A DNA stretch of 64,000 bases from Streptomyces flaveolus (lineage in GTDB: Bacteria > Actinomycetota > Actinomycetes > Streptomycetales > Streptomycetaceae). Below the pieces are notes generated by a model. That model saw only the letters and a list, made by a program, of their open reading frames with translations. It was not told where the DNA came from and did not search any database. The position numbers were made by a program, and so were the translations under genes. Numbering within the stretch: position 1 is the first letter of the stretch; each line of letters opens with the position of its first letter. Positions 16,984-24,847 of this stretch are shown in pieces. The DNA is taken from the NCBI RefSeq assembly GCF_014648815.1, contig NZ_BMRV01000002.1, positions 372,001 to 436,000 of the forward strand. The letters are read 5' to 3'.

Positions 16984-17856
16984 TCAGTCCACCAGGGGCC
17001 GGACCTGCTCGGCGGCGAACCGGACGAAGCCCTCGGGGTCGGGCTCGTCGCCCGTCGGCTGGAGGACGACGGTGTCGGCGCCGGCCTCGGCCAGCCGCCG
17101 GACGGCCTTGGCCACGTCGTCGGCGTCGCCGGCGACGCCCAGGTCCGGCACGGCTCCGAGGCCTTCGGCCCGCTGTTCGGCCCGCAGCCGCTCGGTGGAG
17201 CCGGGTCCGGTGGCCGCGAGGAGATACACGACCACCCTGTGCGGCTCCGTCCGCCCGGCCGCCGTCCGACCCTCGTCGATGAGCCGACGGGCCTGCCGCA
17301 CGGCGTCGGGCGGGTTGGACGCGGTGAGGATCGTCCCGTCGGCGGCCTCCCCGGCGAGCCGCAGCGAACGGGGCCCGGTGACCCCGGCGAGCACCTCGGG
17401 CGCCTGGGCGGGCGGCCAGTCGAGGGCGACGTCGTCGAGCCGGACGTACCGTCCCCCGGTCGTCACCCGCTCCCCGCGCAGCAGGGCCCGCAGGGCGAGC
17501 AGGTACTCCCGCAGGAGGGTGACGGGCGACTCGGCCCGCGCCCCGACCTGGCCCATCCAGTCCTGGACGCCGTGTCCGACGCCGAGGATCGGGCGGCCGG
17601 GGAACATGCGGTGCAGGGTGGCGGCCTCCATGGCGGTGACGGCCACGTTGCGCAAGGGCACGGGCAGCAGTCCGACGCCGACCCGGAGCCGCTCGGTCCA
17701 GGCGAGGGCGGCGGCGGCCGTGGAGATCCCTCCCTCGAGGAAGCAGTCCTCCCACAGCCACAGCTCCTCCAGCCCGGCCTCCTCCGCGACGCGTGACACG
17801 GCACGCAGCCGTTCGGGGGCGAGCTGGGGGCGGAACACGACGCCGAGTGCGGTCAT
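16984..17856 (-). CDS. LLM-class flavin/F420-dependent oxidoreductase
   Basis: 290 residues with the bacterial luciferase-like TIM barrel pattern: AEEAGLEELWLWED, LRVGVGLLPVPLRN, MFPGRPILGVGHG, EVLAGVTGPRSLRLAGE and DGTILTASNPPDAVRQA. Actinobacterial members often use coenzyme F420 instead of FMN; the sequence alone does not settle which. Substrate unknown. It is divergent from the DUF192 gene. Confidence 0.88.
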   Translation of the reverse strand: MTALGVVFRPQLAPERLRAVSRVAEEAGLEELWLWEDCFLEGGISTAAAALAWTERLRVGVGLLPVPLRNVAVTAMEAATLHRMFPGRPILGVGHGVQDWMGQVGARAESPVTLLREYLLALRALLRGERVTTGGRYVRLDDVALDWPPAQAPEVLAGVTGPRSLRLAGEAADGTILTASNPPDAVRQARRLIDEGRTAAGRTEPHRVVVYLLAATGPGSTERLRAEQRAEGLGAVPDLGVAGDADDVAKAVRRLAEAGADTVVLQPTGDEPDPEGFVRFAAEQVRPLVD

Positions 17857-17946
17857 GGGCCCTTCCTACACTTGGCGCGGGGCGCGGGACAACGACATTT
17901 CGCGGTCCGGCAAGCCGTCGGGGCGTGGCGCGGGGAGGGAGTCGGC

Positions 17947-18318
17947 ATGGGGCGACGCTGGCGGGACGGGCGGGGGCGCCTGGTCGTGGAAGGCGGACCG
18001 GACGGGAACGCGGTCACCGTGCCGCTGGAGATCGCCGCGTCCTACCGGGCCCGCACCAAGGGGCTGCTGGGCCGCGACTCGATCGACGGGGCGCTGCTGC
18101 TGTCGCCGGCCAACAGCGTGCACACGTTCCGGATGCGCTTCCCGATCGACGTGGCCTACCTGGACCGGCGTCTCACGGTCATCGCCGTACGCACCATGCC
18201 CCCGGGCCGCCTGGGCCTGCCGCGCCTCCGCGCCCGGCATGTACTGGAGGCGGAGGCGGGGGCGATGGCCGGGTGGGGGGTGCGGGCCGGGGTGCGGGTG
18301 GAGGCGGTGGAGGGGTAG
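17947..18318 (+). CDS. DUF192 family protein
   Basis: 123 residues from the ATG preceded by GGGGAGGGAG; a GTG-type extension upstream is possible but lacks this signal. The DUF192 core is present (RTKGLLGRDSIDGALLL, SVHTFRMRFPIDVAYLD, RHVLEAEAGAM). The family is small, beta-rich and often exported; here no signal peptide is seen. It converges on the last gene of the Tad locus with nine bases between stops. DUF192 genes do occur in or near Tad loci, so a link is possible but unproven. Confidence 0.82.
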   Translation: MGRRWRDGRGRLVVEGGPDGNAVTVPLEIAASYRARTKGLLGRDSIDGALLLSPANSVHTFRMRFPIDVAYLDRRLTVIAVRTMPPGRLGLPRLRARHVLEAEAGAMAGWGVRAGVRVEAVEG

Positions 18319-18327
18319 GGGCGGGCT

Positions 18328-18951
18328 TCACGAGGTGCGCGGGAAGGAGACCTCGACCCGGCGGTTCTTCTTGCGGCCCGCCTCCATCGAGTTGTCGGCG
18401 ATGGGGTAGTCCTCGCCGTAGCCGCGGACCTCGTAGGTGATGCCGGCGTCGTTCAGGGTCTGGGCGAGGAGTTCCTGTACGGCGTTGGCGCGCTGCTTGG
18501 ACAGGACGTCGCCGTGGGCGGAGGAGCCGAGGTTGTCGGTGAAGCCGAAGACGCGGATCTTGTTGGCGTTCTGGTTCTTGATCTCCTCGGCGATCCCCGC
18601 GACACGGGACTTCGCCTCGCCGCCGAGCTTGGCGCTGTCCTTGCCGAACAGCACCTCGGCCTGGAGCGCGAAGGTCACGTTGGTGTTGGTGTCCTCGCGG
18701 CGTTCGTCACCGCTCTGGTCTTCGACGACCGACTTGATGTCCAACACCTTGGCCTGCGCGAGCGTGGCCCCGTCCGGGAGCTTGAGGTCGGGGTCGTTGG
18801 GGTCGACGTCCACCGGGGCGGAGGCGGAGGCTTCGGTGCCTGGGGGGTCGACGGGGTCGTCGTCGGCGTGGGCGGTGGCGCCGTAGAGGTTCGTCGCGAG
18901 CAGGAGGGTGGCGGTGCTGAGGGCCAGGGTGAGGCGGGGGTACGGGGTCAT
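18328..18951 (-). CDS. OmpA/MotB-domain secreted protein at the end of the Tad locus
   Basis: 207 residues from MTPYPRL. A signal peptide (LALSTATLLLATNLYGATAHA) is followed by an acidic linker, then an OmpA_C domain (VLFGKDSAKLGGEAKSRV, KIRVFGFTDNLGSSAHGDVL, KQRANAVQELL). Such domains bind peptidoglycan. In Tad loci an OmpA-like protein may anchor the pilus machinery to the wall. The start lies six bases after the TGAGG that contains the upstream gene's stop, so it is coupled to the lipoprotein gene. Confidence 0.88.
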   Translation of the reverse strand: MTPYPRLTLALSTATLLLATNLYGATAHADDDPVDPPGTEASASAPVDVDPNDPDLKLPDGATLAQAKVLDIKSVVEDQSGDERREDTNTNVTFALQAEVLFGKDSAKLGGEAKSRVAGIAEEIKNQNANKIRVFGFTDNLGSSAHGDVLSKQRANAVQELLAQTLNDAGITYEVRGYGEDYPIADNSMEAGRKKNRRVEVSFPRTS

Positions 18952-18959
18952 GGTGGGCC

Positions 18960-19538
18960 TCACCCGGAGATCTCGATGCCGGCAGCCGAGAACATGGGGA
19001 GCTGGAACGTCACCTCGGTCGCGGTGGCTGGGGGTGCGGGGAACTGCATGAAGACCGGAAGTGACTCCCCCGCCTTCAGAGCAGGAAGATTGCTGGTAGT
19101 AAGCGGTCGGCCCTCCGTGTCCCTCAGTACGTAGTACCGCTTCTTTCCTTTCGAGTCGACCAAGGTGGCTCCGCCGAGCGAGCTGCCATTGCGGATGATC
19201 TCGGTCTCATTGCCGCTCAATTGCGCAGGCACGTTGACGGTCTTACTGCCGTCGTTCTTCAGGTCACCGCTCACAGTGACGAAACCACCTGAATCACGCT
19301 GTGCGGCGGTAATCTTGAGAAATAGACCCGCGGGACCCCTCAACTCGGCGAGGGGCTCGTCCGACTGGCTTTCCTGAGCGCTCGGTTGTGACCCACTGGC
19401 CTTAGAGGCAGACGCGGAGGGGCTGGGCTTGTTGTCCTCATCTGCGCCCCCACAACCCACCACGCCGAAGGCCAGCCCGATCGCGATTGTCAATGCGACC
19501 GCTCCCCTGCTGTCCTTGAGTGTGAACCGAATACTCAT
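18960..19538 (-). CDS. Putative lipoprotein of the Tad locus
   Basis: 192 residues. A hydrophobic N-terminus ends in AFGVVGCGG, an acceptable lipobox with the acylated cysteine near residue 29. A Ser/Ala/Lys/Gln linker leads to a beta-rich domain (GGFVTVSGDLKNDGSKTVNVP) resembling extracellular Ig-like domains. G+C looks lower than its neighbours. Function unknown; position suggests an envelope part of the pilus system. Confidence 0.75.
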   Translation of the reverse strand: MSIRFTLKDSRGAVALTIAIGLAFGVVGCGGADEDNKPSPSASASKASGSQPSAQESQSDEPLAELRGPAGLFLKITAAQRDSGGFVTVSGDLKNDGSKTVNVPAQLSGNETEIIRNGSSLGGATLVDSKGKKRYYVLRDTEGRPLTTSNLPALKAGESLPVFMQFPAPPATATEVTFQLPMFSAAGIEISG

Positions 19539-19571
19539 GATTCCGCTTCCTTCGTCCTCGTCGTTCGCATG

Positions 19572-20168
19572 TCAGTCGGCCAGGTGAACATCGAACAGAT
19601 CCTCGGGCTTCGGCAACTCCGAGACATCTTCCGGTTCGAGATCCCAGTCCTGGCCCCCCTCGCAGGCGAGCTTGGGCAGCGTGTCATCGCCGGGGTCCTC
19701 AACAGGTAGCTCAAACGAGCAACGGGGCTCGATGACGGCAGTGGCAGACTCTGTCGCTCTCTGGCCCTCCGTACCCGGCACGATGGTGTCCCCGACAGTC
19801 TCATTGGTCTCGGCCACGACCCTGTAGGACAGCGGCCCCACCAGGGTGCAGTCCACGCTTGCGTCATTGCGTGCCGCTAGTTGGTATGCGCGCCAGCACC
19901 CGTTGCCGACTGGCGTGTTGCCGTCGAAGATCTCCTGCCAGACATCAGGCTTCTCAACATTCTGCAGCCACTGGCCCGCAAGGGCATCCCGCGTCTCCAA
20001 CGCCGCCGCAAGAGCGGCGGCATCAGCAGCTGTCTGAGCCTCATTGCGAGTTGCTGCGGCCTGGCCGACCGCGAAGTATGCGAACGCGAGAAAGAGCAGA
20101 CCTCCCACCACCGTGATGTAGATGGGGAAAGCCTGCCCCTCGTCGCCGCCGTTACGACCGCGCGTCAG
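19572..20168 (-). CDS. TadG-like (Flp-associated) pilus protein, apparent CTG start
   Basis: About 198 residues. The N-terminus has the TadE/G-type leader DEGQAFPIYI followed by one membrane helix (TVVGGLLFLAFAYFAVG) and the QTAADAAALAAALETR helix typical of TadG-like proteins. A C-terminal soluble domain holds several cysteines. No ATG, GTG or TTG occurs in frame close to the leader. A CTG at 20168-20166 overlaps the TGA of the pilin gene (CTGA), mirroring the ATGA overlaps elsewhere in the locus, so I take it as the likely start. A further upstream GTG inside the pilin gene is the alternative. Confidence 0.75.
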   Translation of the reverse strand: MTRGRNGGDEGQAFPIYITVVGGLLFLAFAYFAVGQAAATRNEAQTAADAAALAAALETRDALAGQWLQNVEKPDVWQEIFDGNTPVGNGCWRAYQLAARNDASVDCTLVGPLSYRVVAETNETVGDTIVPGTEGQRATESATAVIEPRCSFELPVEDPGDDTLPKLACEGGQDWDLEPEDVSELPKPEDLFDVHLAD

Positions 20169-20362
20169 CCACCGGTAACTTCGGTGATCTTGTCCCTGAT
20201 CGCGTTGTAAATCGTCTGCCCGATGTCCGTCCCCGTGATCGCCAGCACGATCGCCACCACCACCGCGATGATCCCCAGGTACTCCACCGCCGTCTGTCCC
20301 TTGTCGTTCCGCGCGGCGCGGGACTTCAGGTGGGTGACGGTGGTGTGCAGCCAGTTGCTCAT
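20165..20362 (-). CDS. Flp-like class IVb pilin
   Basis: 65 residues. A charged N-terminus (SNWLHTTVTHLKSRAARNDK) precedes GQTAVEYLGIIAVVVAIVLA, the prepilin cleavage-and-helix motif with Gly before Gln and Glu at +5. The short tail fits a Flp subunit. It should be the major pilin of the adjacent Tad machine. The prepilin peptidase (TadV) is not encoded in the window. Confidence 0.88.
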   Translation of the reverse strand: MSNWLHTTVTHLKSRAARNDKGQTAVEYLGIIAVVVAIVLAITGTDIGQTIYNAIRDKITEVTGG

Positions 20363-20491
20363 GGTGTTGTCCTCCAGGGTGGCCGGTGCCGCGCTCGTCG
20401 TCCGGAACGTACGGCGGGACCGTCCGCCCCTCCGAGGGCCCCAGGACCCAATCGCGGGCCCAATTGCGTACCGAGGGTCGGCTCATCGCGC

Positions 20492-21304
20492 TCACCCCAG
20501 GCCCAGCCACTTGGCGGTGGCCTCGGAGCGGTTCGTGCTGTGGAGCTTGGCGAAGATCCGGTTGATGTGGTTCTTGACCGTCTTCTCGCTGATGAAGCAC
20601 GTGGCGGCGATCTGCTGGTTGGTCATGCCGGATGCGATGTGGTCCATGATCTCCACCTCCCTCGTGCTCAGTTGGAACCGCGACCTGTCGGGAGTACCAG
20701 ACGACGACTGTCCCACATTCGGTTGCAGTTGCGAAAGAGTCTGTACAGATGTACGTCTATTGGGTGGATGCGCAGGCGAGTTGGGCCTGCCCGAGACATG
20801 TGCACTCGCACTCCCCCGACCCTGCTCCCGCAGCTGGGCCAGCAGCGCGTCCGCCGCCGTCGGGGTGAAGTGGGCCCTGCCCTGCCGCACGTCCCGTACC
20901 GCCGCCACCAACTGGTCCGCGGTGAACTCGCCGTGGACCAGGTAGCCCCCCGCACCGCGCCGCAGGGCCTCCCGGACGATCTCCGACTCCCCGCTGTACG
21001 TCAGCATCAGCACCGGGGCGATGCCGACCAGGTACGGCAGGGCGGAGATGCCGTCCACGCCGGGCATGCGGACGTCGAGGAGGATCACGTCGGGGCAGTG
21101 CTGCTGTGCGGCCTCGCATGCCTGGCGGCCGTCGGCGGCCTCGGCGACGACCGTGATGTCCGGGCGGCCGGAGAGCAGCGCGGTGAGACCGGCGCGGACG
21201 ACCGGGTTGTCGTCGGCCACGACGACCCGTAGGGCGGCGGCGGGCGCGGGCGGCGGGAAGGGGTGGAGTCGGTGGCCGTTCCGGTTCGTCTCGTCGTCCG
21301 GCAT
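20492..21304 (-). CDS. LuxR/NarL-family response regulator inside the Tad locus
   Basis: 270 residues from the ATG preceded by GGAGAGGAG; an ATGA-coupled ATG at 21355 is a possible longer start. The receiver domain has ADDNPVVRAG, the phospho-aspartate in VILLDVRMPG and the conserved Thr/Lys side (LMLTYSG). A ~60-residue Ser/Gln/Pro linker leads to the C-terminal LuxR helix-turn-helix (LSTREVEIMDHIASGMTNQQ, SEKTVKNHINRIF). The usual switch lysine region reads YLVHGE, so Lys seems replaced. Partner of the overlapping histidine kinase; probable targets are the tad genes. Confidence 0.93.
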   Translation of the reverse strand: MPDDETNRNGHRLHPFPPPAPAAALRVVVADDNPVVRAGLTALLSGRPDITVVAEAADGRQACEAAQQHCPDVILLDVRMPGVDGISALPYLVGIAPVLMLTYSGESEIVREALRRGAGGYLVHGEFTADQLVAAVRDVRQGRAHFTPTAADALLAQLREQGRGSASAHVSGRPNSPAHPPNRRTSVQTLSQLQPNVGQSSSGTPDRSRFQLSTREVEIMDHIASGMTNQQIAATCFISEKTVKNHINRIFAKLHSTNRSEATAKWLGLG

Positions 21305-21351
21305 CGGAGGTGCTCCTCTCCTGACATGGGGGGTCGTCGGGTACGCCGTGC

Positions 21352-22977
21352 TCATGCGGGCGGGCTCGTGCTCGCGCCGGGTGCGGGCGCCAGGGCGGCC
21401 AGGGGCAGGTCCACGCGGACCTCCGTGCCCCGCGCGTGGCCGCCCCGTCCGATGCGGATGCGGGCACCCACCGAGGCGGCCCGCTCGACCATGCCGACCA
21501 GGCCGAAGTGACCGGAGCCGCGCAGGCGTTCGAGGTCGGTGCCCGGAGGGAGGCCAGTGCCGTCGTCGTGCACGCTGATGCGCAGGAGGTCGCCCCGCAC
21601 GGCCGTGCGGACGTGGACGTGGGCGGGTGCGGCGTGACGGTGGGCGTTCTCCAGGGCCTCGGAGACGATCGTGAGAAGCTGGCGGGCCACCGCCGGGGGC
21701 ACCGGGGGGACCGGCGCGTCGGGCGCGGGATGGTGGCAGATGGCGGGCACGCCGGTGCGGGCCGTGAAGTCCCGGACCCTTTCGGCCAGTTCCGCCGCGA
21801 GGTCCGTGCCGTGCGCCGGGTCCGTCTCGCGGCGCAGGTCGGTCAGGAGTTCGCGGGACTCGGCCGCGGCTCTGCGGGCCGAGCGGGCCACCAGTTCTGC
21901 CTGGCGTCTGGCCTGCGCCGGGTCCATGCGGTCGCTGCCCGCCGTGGCGGCCAGGGCGTCGGCCGCCAGGGCGACGCCGTGCAGGGTCTTGGCGACGGAG
22001 TCGTGCAGTTCGCGGGCGAGACGGGCGCGTTCGGCGCTCACCGCCTCGGCGACCGCCAGTCGGGCCCGGACCGCGGTCAGGGCCTCGGTGGCGGAGCCGA
22101 AGCGCAGCAGCAGCCCGCGCAGGCTGGAGCCCGCCGCCCCGGCGATGACGCACAGGCCCGGCAGGAGCGAGGCCTCCGCCACGCCCGGGTGCGGGTTCAG
22201 CGTCGCGTGGACCAGCAGCAGGATCAGCGACTGGAGCGACGCGAAGACGGCAGCGCCGCGCCAGCCGTAGACGAGTCCGGCGAGGAGCGGGGTGCAGACG
22301 CTGACGTAGGCGAGGGTCGTGTCGGGGCCGGCGGAGATCAGGAGCAGGGAGCCGAAGAGCGTGTCCACCGCCAGGAGCGTGGGGTGGCGCAGGAGGAGGG
22401 GGCCGAAGCGTTCCCAGTCGCGGACGAGGACGTACGAGACCATGAAGGTGACGACCACGGCGGCGCCGACCAGACGGGCGCCCAGGCCCGGGCTGGCGTT
22501 GAGCAGGGCGGCGGGGGCGGCCAGCGCGATCATGGCCAGCCGGAAGCCGAAGACCTGGCGGCACAGGGCCTGGAGGGCGTTCACCTGGAGGGTGAGCGCG
22601 GGGGCCTGCGGCGTCTCCTCGGTGCCGGGCGCGGGGAGCGGACCCCGCGTCGCGTCCCGGGCGTCCGGGCGTGCGTCGGTGCCGGCCGCCGGCCGGTCGG
22701 GTGCCGATGGCGTCTCAGGCGGTGCTTCCGCCGTTTCCCGTCCCGGCGGCGGCGCCGTCGGCGACTCCAGCGGTTCCCAGCCCGGCGGCAGTACGGGGGT
22801 CGCCGGGACGCTCGGTGCGGCCTCGCGGGCGGTGCCGGCCGGCGGAGCCGCGTCCGCGGGTGGGGCGGTGACCGGCGGAGCCGGCCGCGGCGGGCGGTGG
22901 CGGCGCCGCGTGCGGGTGGGCCTGTCGCCCGGCTGGTGTGCCGTCAGGTCCCTCGCCGGCGGGTTGGTCGTGGCCAT
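21352..22977 (-). CDS. NarL-type sensor histidine kinase inside the Tad locus
   Basis: 541 residues. A ~150-residue Pro/Ala/Arg-rich tail is followed by about six membrane helices (FGFRLAMIALAAPAALL to LPGLCVIAGAAGSSL), a HisKA_3 dimerisation helix with phospho-histidine in RLARELHDSVAKTLHG, and a HATPase_c domain (ENAHRHA N-box, DDGTGLPPG, GHFGLVGM). The membrane part has no large external loop, so it may sense within the membrane. Coupled with the response regulator downstream; the pair interrupts the tad gene order. Confidence 0.93.
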   Translation of the reverse strand: MATTNPPARDLTAHQPGDRPTRTRRRHRPPRPAPPVTAPPADAAPPAGTAREAAPSVPATPVLPPGWEPLESPTAPPPGRETAEAPPETPSAPDRPAAGTDARPDARDATRGPLPAPGTEETPQAPALTLQVNALQALCRQVFGFRLAMIALAAPAALLNASPGLGARLVGAAVVVTFMVSYVLVRDWERFGPLLLRHPTLLAVDTLFGSLLLISAGPDTTLAYVSVCTPLLAGLVYGWRGAAVFASLQSLILLLVHATLNPHPGVAEASLLPGLCVIAGAAGSSLRGLLLRFGSATEALTAVRARLAVAEAVSAERARLARELHDSVAKTLHGVALAADALAATAGSDRMDPAQARRQAELVARSARRAAAESRELLTDLRRETDPAHGTDLAAELAERVRDFTARTGVPAICHHPAPDAPVPPVPPAVARQLLTIVSEALENAHRHAAPAHVHVRTAVRGDLLRISVHDDGTGLPPGTDLERLRGSGHFGLVGMVERAASVGARIRIGRGGHARGTEVRVDLPLAALAPAPGASTSPPA

Positions 22978-22992
22978 GCCGTCCGTCCTCCC

Positions 22993-23880
22993 CTACTCGC
23001 CCGTGATCGTGCCGAAGTCCGTGCCCGAGCCGAGGATCAGCCCGGCGCCGAGCAGGATCATCGTGGCCGGGACCATGAACGTGGTGATCATCATCGTGGC
23101 CTTGGGGACGGCGCGGGCGGCCTTGCGGCGGGCGTTCTGGGCGTCCGTGCGGCGCATGTCCTTGGCGAGGGACACCAGGGTGTCCACGATGGGGGCGCCC
23201 AGCTCCTCGCCCTGCTGGAGTGCCGTCACGAACATCGCCACCTGTTCGGAGTCGTTGCGCCGGCGCAGTTCCGCGAAGGCCTGGCGTCGGCTCATGCCGA
23301 GGTCCATCTGGCGCAGGGTGATGCGCAGTTCGTCGGCCCAGGGACCCTCGTAGCGCATCGCGACGCGGTCCAGGGCCTGGCGGAAGCCGAGGCCGGCGCT
23401 GACCACGACCGCCAGGACGTCGAGGAAGTCGGGGAGCGTGCGCTCGATGACGTCCTTGCGGATGCGGATCGCCGACCAGATGCCGACCTCCGTCCAGAAC
23501 GCCCCGAAGGCCAGCAGCAGCAGCGCGACGAGGTACTGGCCGCGCAGCAGGAAGACCAGGAAGCCGACGGCGCCCAGGAAGCCGTAGACGGCGCGGCGGG
23601 CGGCGTAACGGTCGATGGTCAGGCCGCCGGGGTTGCCCGCCAGGTCGATGCGGCGGCGGTACCTGGCGACCAGGGCCGGGCCCATGAGGCGCAGCACGGC
23701 GGGGGCGTAGCGCATGCCGAGGCGGTCGACCAGGGAGTCGACGGCGCCGGTGCGGGTGGAGCCGACCTCCAGCGCGAGGGCGAGGTCGCCGGGGAGCTTG
23801 GCGTCGGCGCGATACATGCGGATCCCGGCGAACGCGCCCCAGACGCTCAGGCCCATGACCAGTGCGAGCAGCAGTCCCAT
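22993..23880 (-). CDS. tadC: TadC-type inner-membrane platform protein (T2SSF domain)
   Basis: 295 residues. One N-terminal helix, two mid-protein helices (YGFLGAVGFLVFLLR and VALLLLAFGAF), then the cytoplasmic T2SSF domain (LPDFLDVLAVVVSAGLGFRQAL; EELGAPIVDTLVSLAKDMR) and a C-terminal helix. TadB and TadC together form the platform that couples the TadA motor to pilin assembly. It starts 13 bases after tadB. Confidence 0.92.
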   Translation of the reverse strand: MGLLLALVMGLSVWGAFAGIRMYRADAKLPGDLALALEVGSTRTGAVDSLVDRLGMRYAPAVLRLMGPALVARYRRRIDLAGNPGGLTIDRYAARRAVYGFLGAVGFLVFLLRGQYLVALLLLAFGAFWTEVGIWSAIRIRKDVIERTLPDFLDVLAVVVSAGLGFRQALDRVAMRYEGPWADELRITLRQMDLGMSRRQAFAELRRRNDSEQVAMFVTALQQGEELGAPIVDTLVSLAKDMRRTDAQNARRKAARAVPKATMMITTFMVPATMILLGAGLILGSGTDFGTITGE

Positions 23881-23893
23881 GGCTCCTCCTTCC

Positions 23894-24838
23894 TCAGACG
23901 TCGATGCGGGACAGGCGGCGGATGAGGACGAAGCCGACGGCGTAGAGGCCGAAGGCGGTGATCACCGCGACCTGGCCGACCGGGGAGCCCGTCATCCGCT
24001 CCAGGGCGCCGTCCTTCACCCCGTTCATCAGGAACAACGAGCCGACGCCGAGCACCGGTACGGCGTACGACGTCATGCTGACCTGGGACAGCTGGGTGCG
24101 GACCTCGCGCCGGGTCTCCTTGCGTTCCTCCAGGGTCTCCGTGAGGTTGCGCAGCGCGCTGACCACCTGGCCGCCCGCCCGGTTGGACAGGACGAGGGTG
24201 GTGACCAGGACGACGAGCTCGCGGGAGGGGAGGCGTTCGGCGAGTTCGCCGAGGGCGTCGTCCATCGAGGAGCCGATGGCCAGCTGGTCGGCCACCTTGC
24301 CGAGTTCCTCGCCGGCCGGGGCCTCCAGCTCCTCCGCCGCCATGCCGATGGCGGTGCGCAGGGCGAGGCCGGCCTGGGTGGCGTTGGCGAGGATGCGGGC
24401 GAGTTCGGGGAGCTGGTTGATGAACTTCTCGATGCGCTTCTGGCGTTGCCAGGTGAGGAACTGCATCGCCGCCCAGATGCCCAGCAGGCCGGCGAGCGGG
24501 CCGAAGAACGGTGCCAGGGCGGCCTGGCCGACCAGCCACAGGCCCGCGACGGTGGCGAGCATGTAGGCGAAGAACTCGCCGGGGGTGATGTCCAGGCCGG
24601 TCGCCGCCAGGCGCAGTTCCAGTTTCCTGCCGAGCCGCGTGCGGCGCAGGCGGCGGTCCAGGGTGCGGAAGCGGCGCCTGCGGCCGGCGGAGGGGAGCTG
24701 CCCGGTGGCGGAGAGGCGGTCGACCAGGGCTTCGCGCTGGGCCTTTCCGGCGGCGTAGGAGTGCAGGCCCATGACCGCCAGGGCGCAGGTCAGCAGCGTG
24801 ATGCCGGTGGTGAGCGTGACGAGCGTGTGCAGTTCCAT
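23894..24838 (-). CDS. tadB: TadB-type inner-membrane platform protein (T2SSF domain)
   Basis: 314 residues. N-terminal helix (LVTLTTGITLLTCALAVMGL), a basic linker, two helices near residues 90-130, then the T2SSF domain (LPELARILANATQAGLALRTA; RAGGQVVSALRNLTETLEER) and two C-terminal helices. Located between TadA and TadC as in other actinobacterial Tad loci, nine bases after tadA. Confidence 0.92.
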   Translation of the reverse strand: MELHTLVTLTTGITLLTCALAVMGLHSYAAGKAQREALVDRLSATGQLPSAGRRRRFRTLDRRLRRTRLGRKLELRLAATGLDITPGEFFAYMLATVAGLWLVGQAALAPFFGPLAGLLGIWAAMQFLTWQRQKRIEKFINQLPELARILANATQAGLALRTAIGMAAEELEAPAGEELGKVADQLAIGSSMDDALGELAERLPSRELVVLVTTLVLSNRAGGQVVSALRNLTETLEERKETRREVRTQLSQVSMTSYAVPVLGVGSLFLMNGVKDGALERMTGSPVGQVAVITAFGLYAVGFVLIRRLSRIDV

Positions 24839-24847
24839 CGGGCGGTC

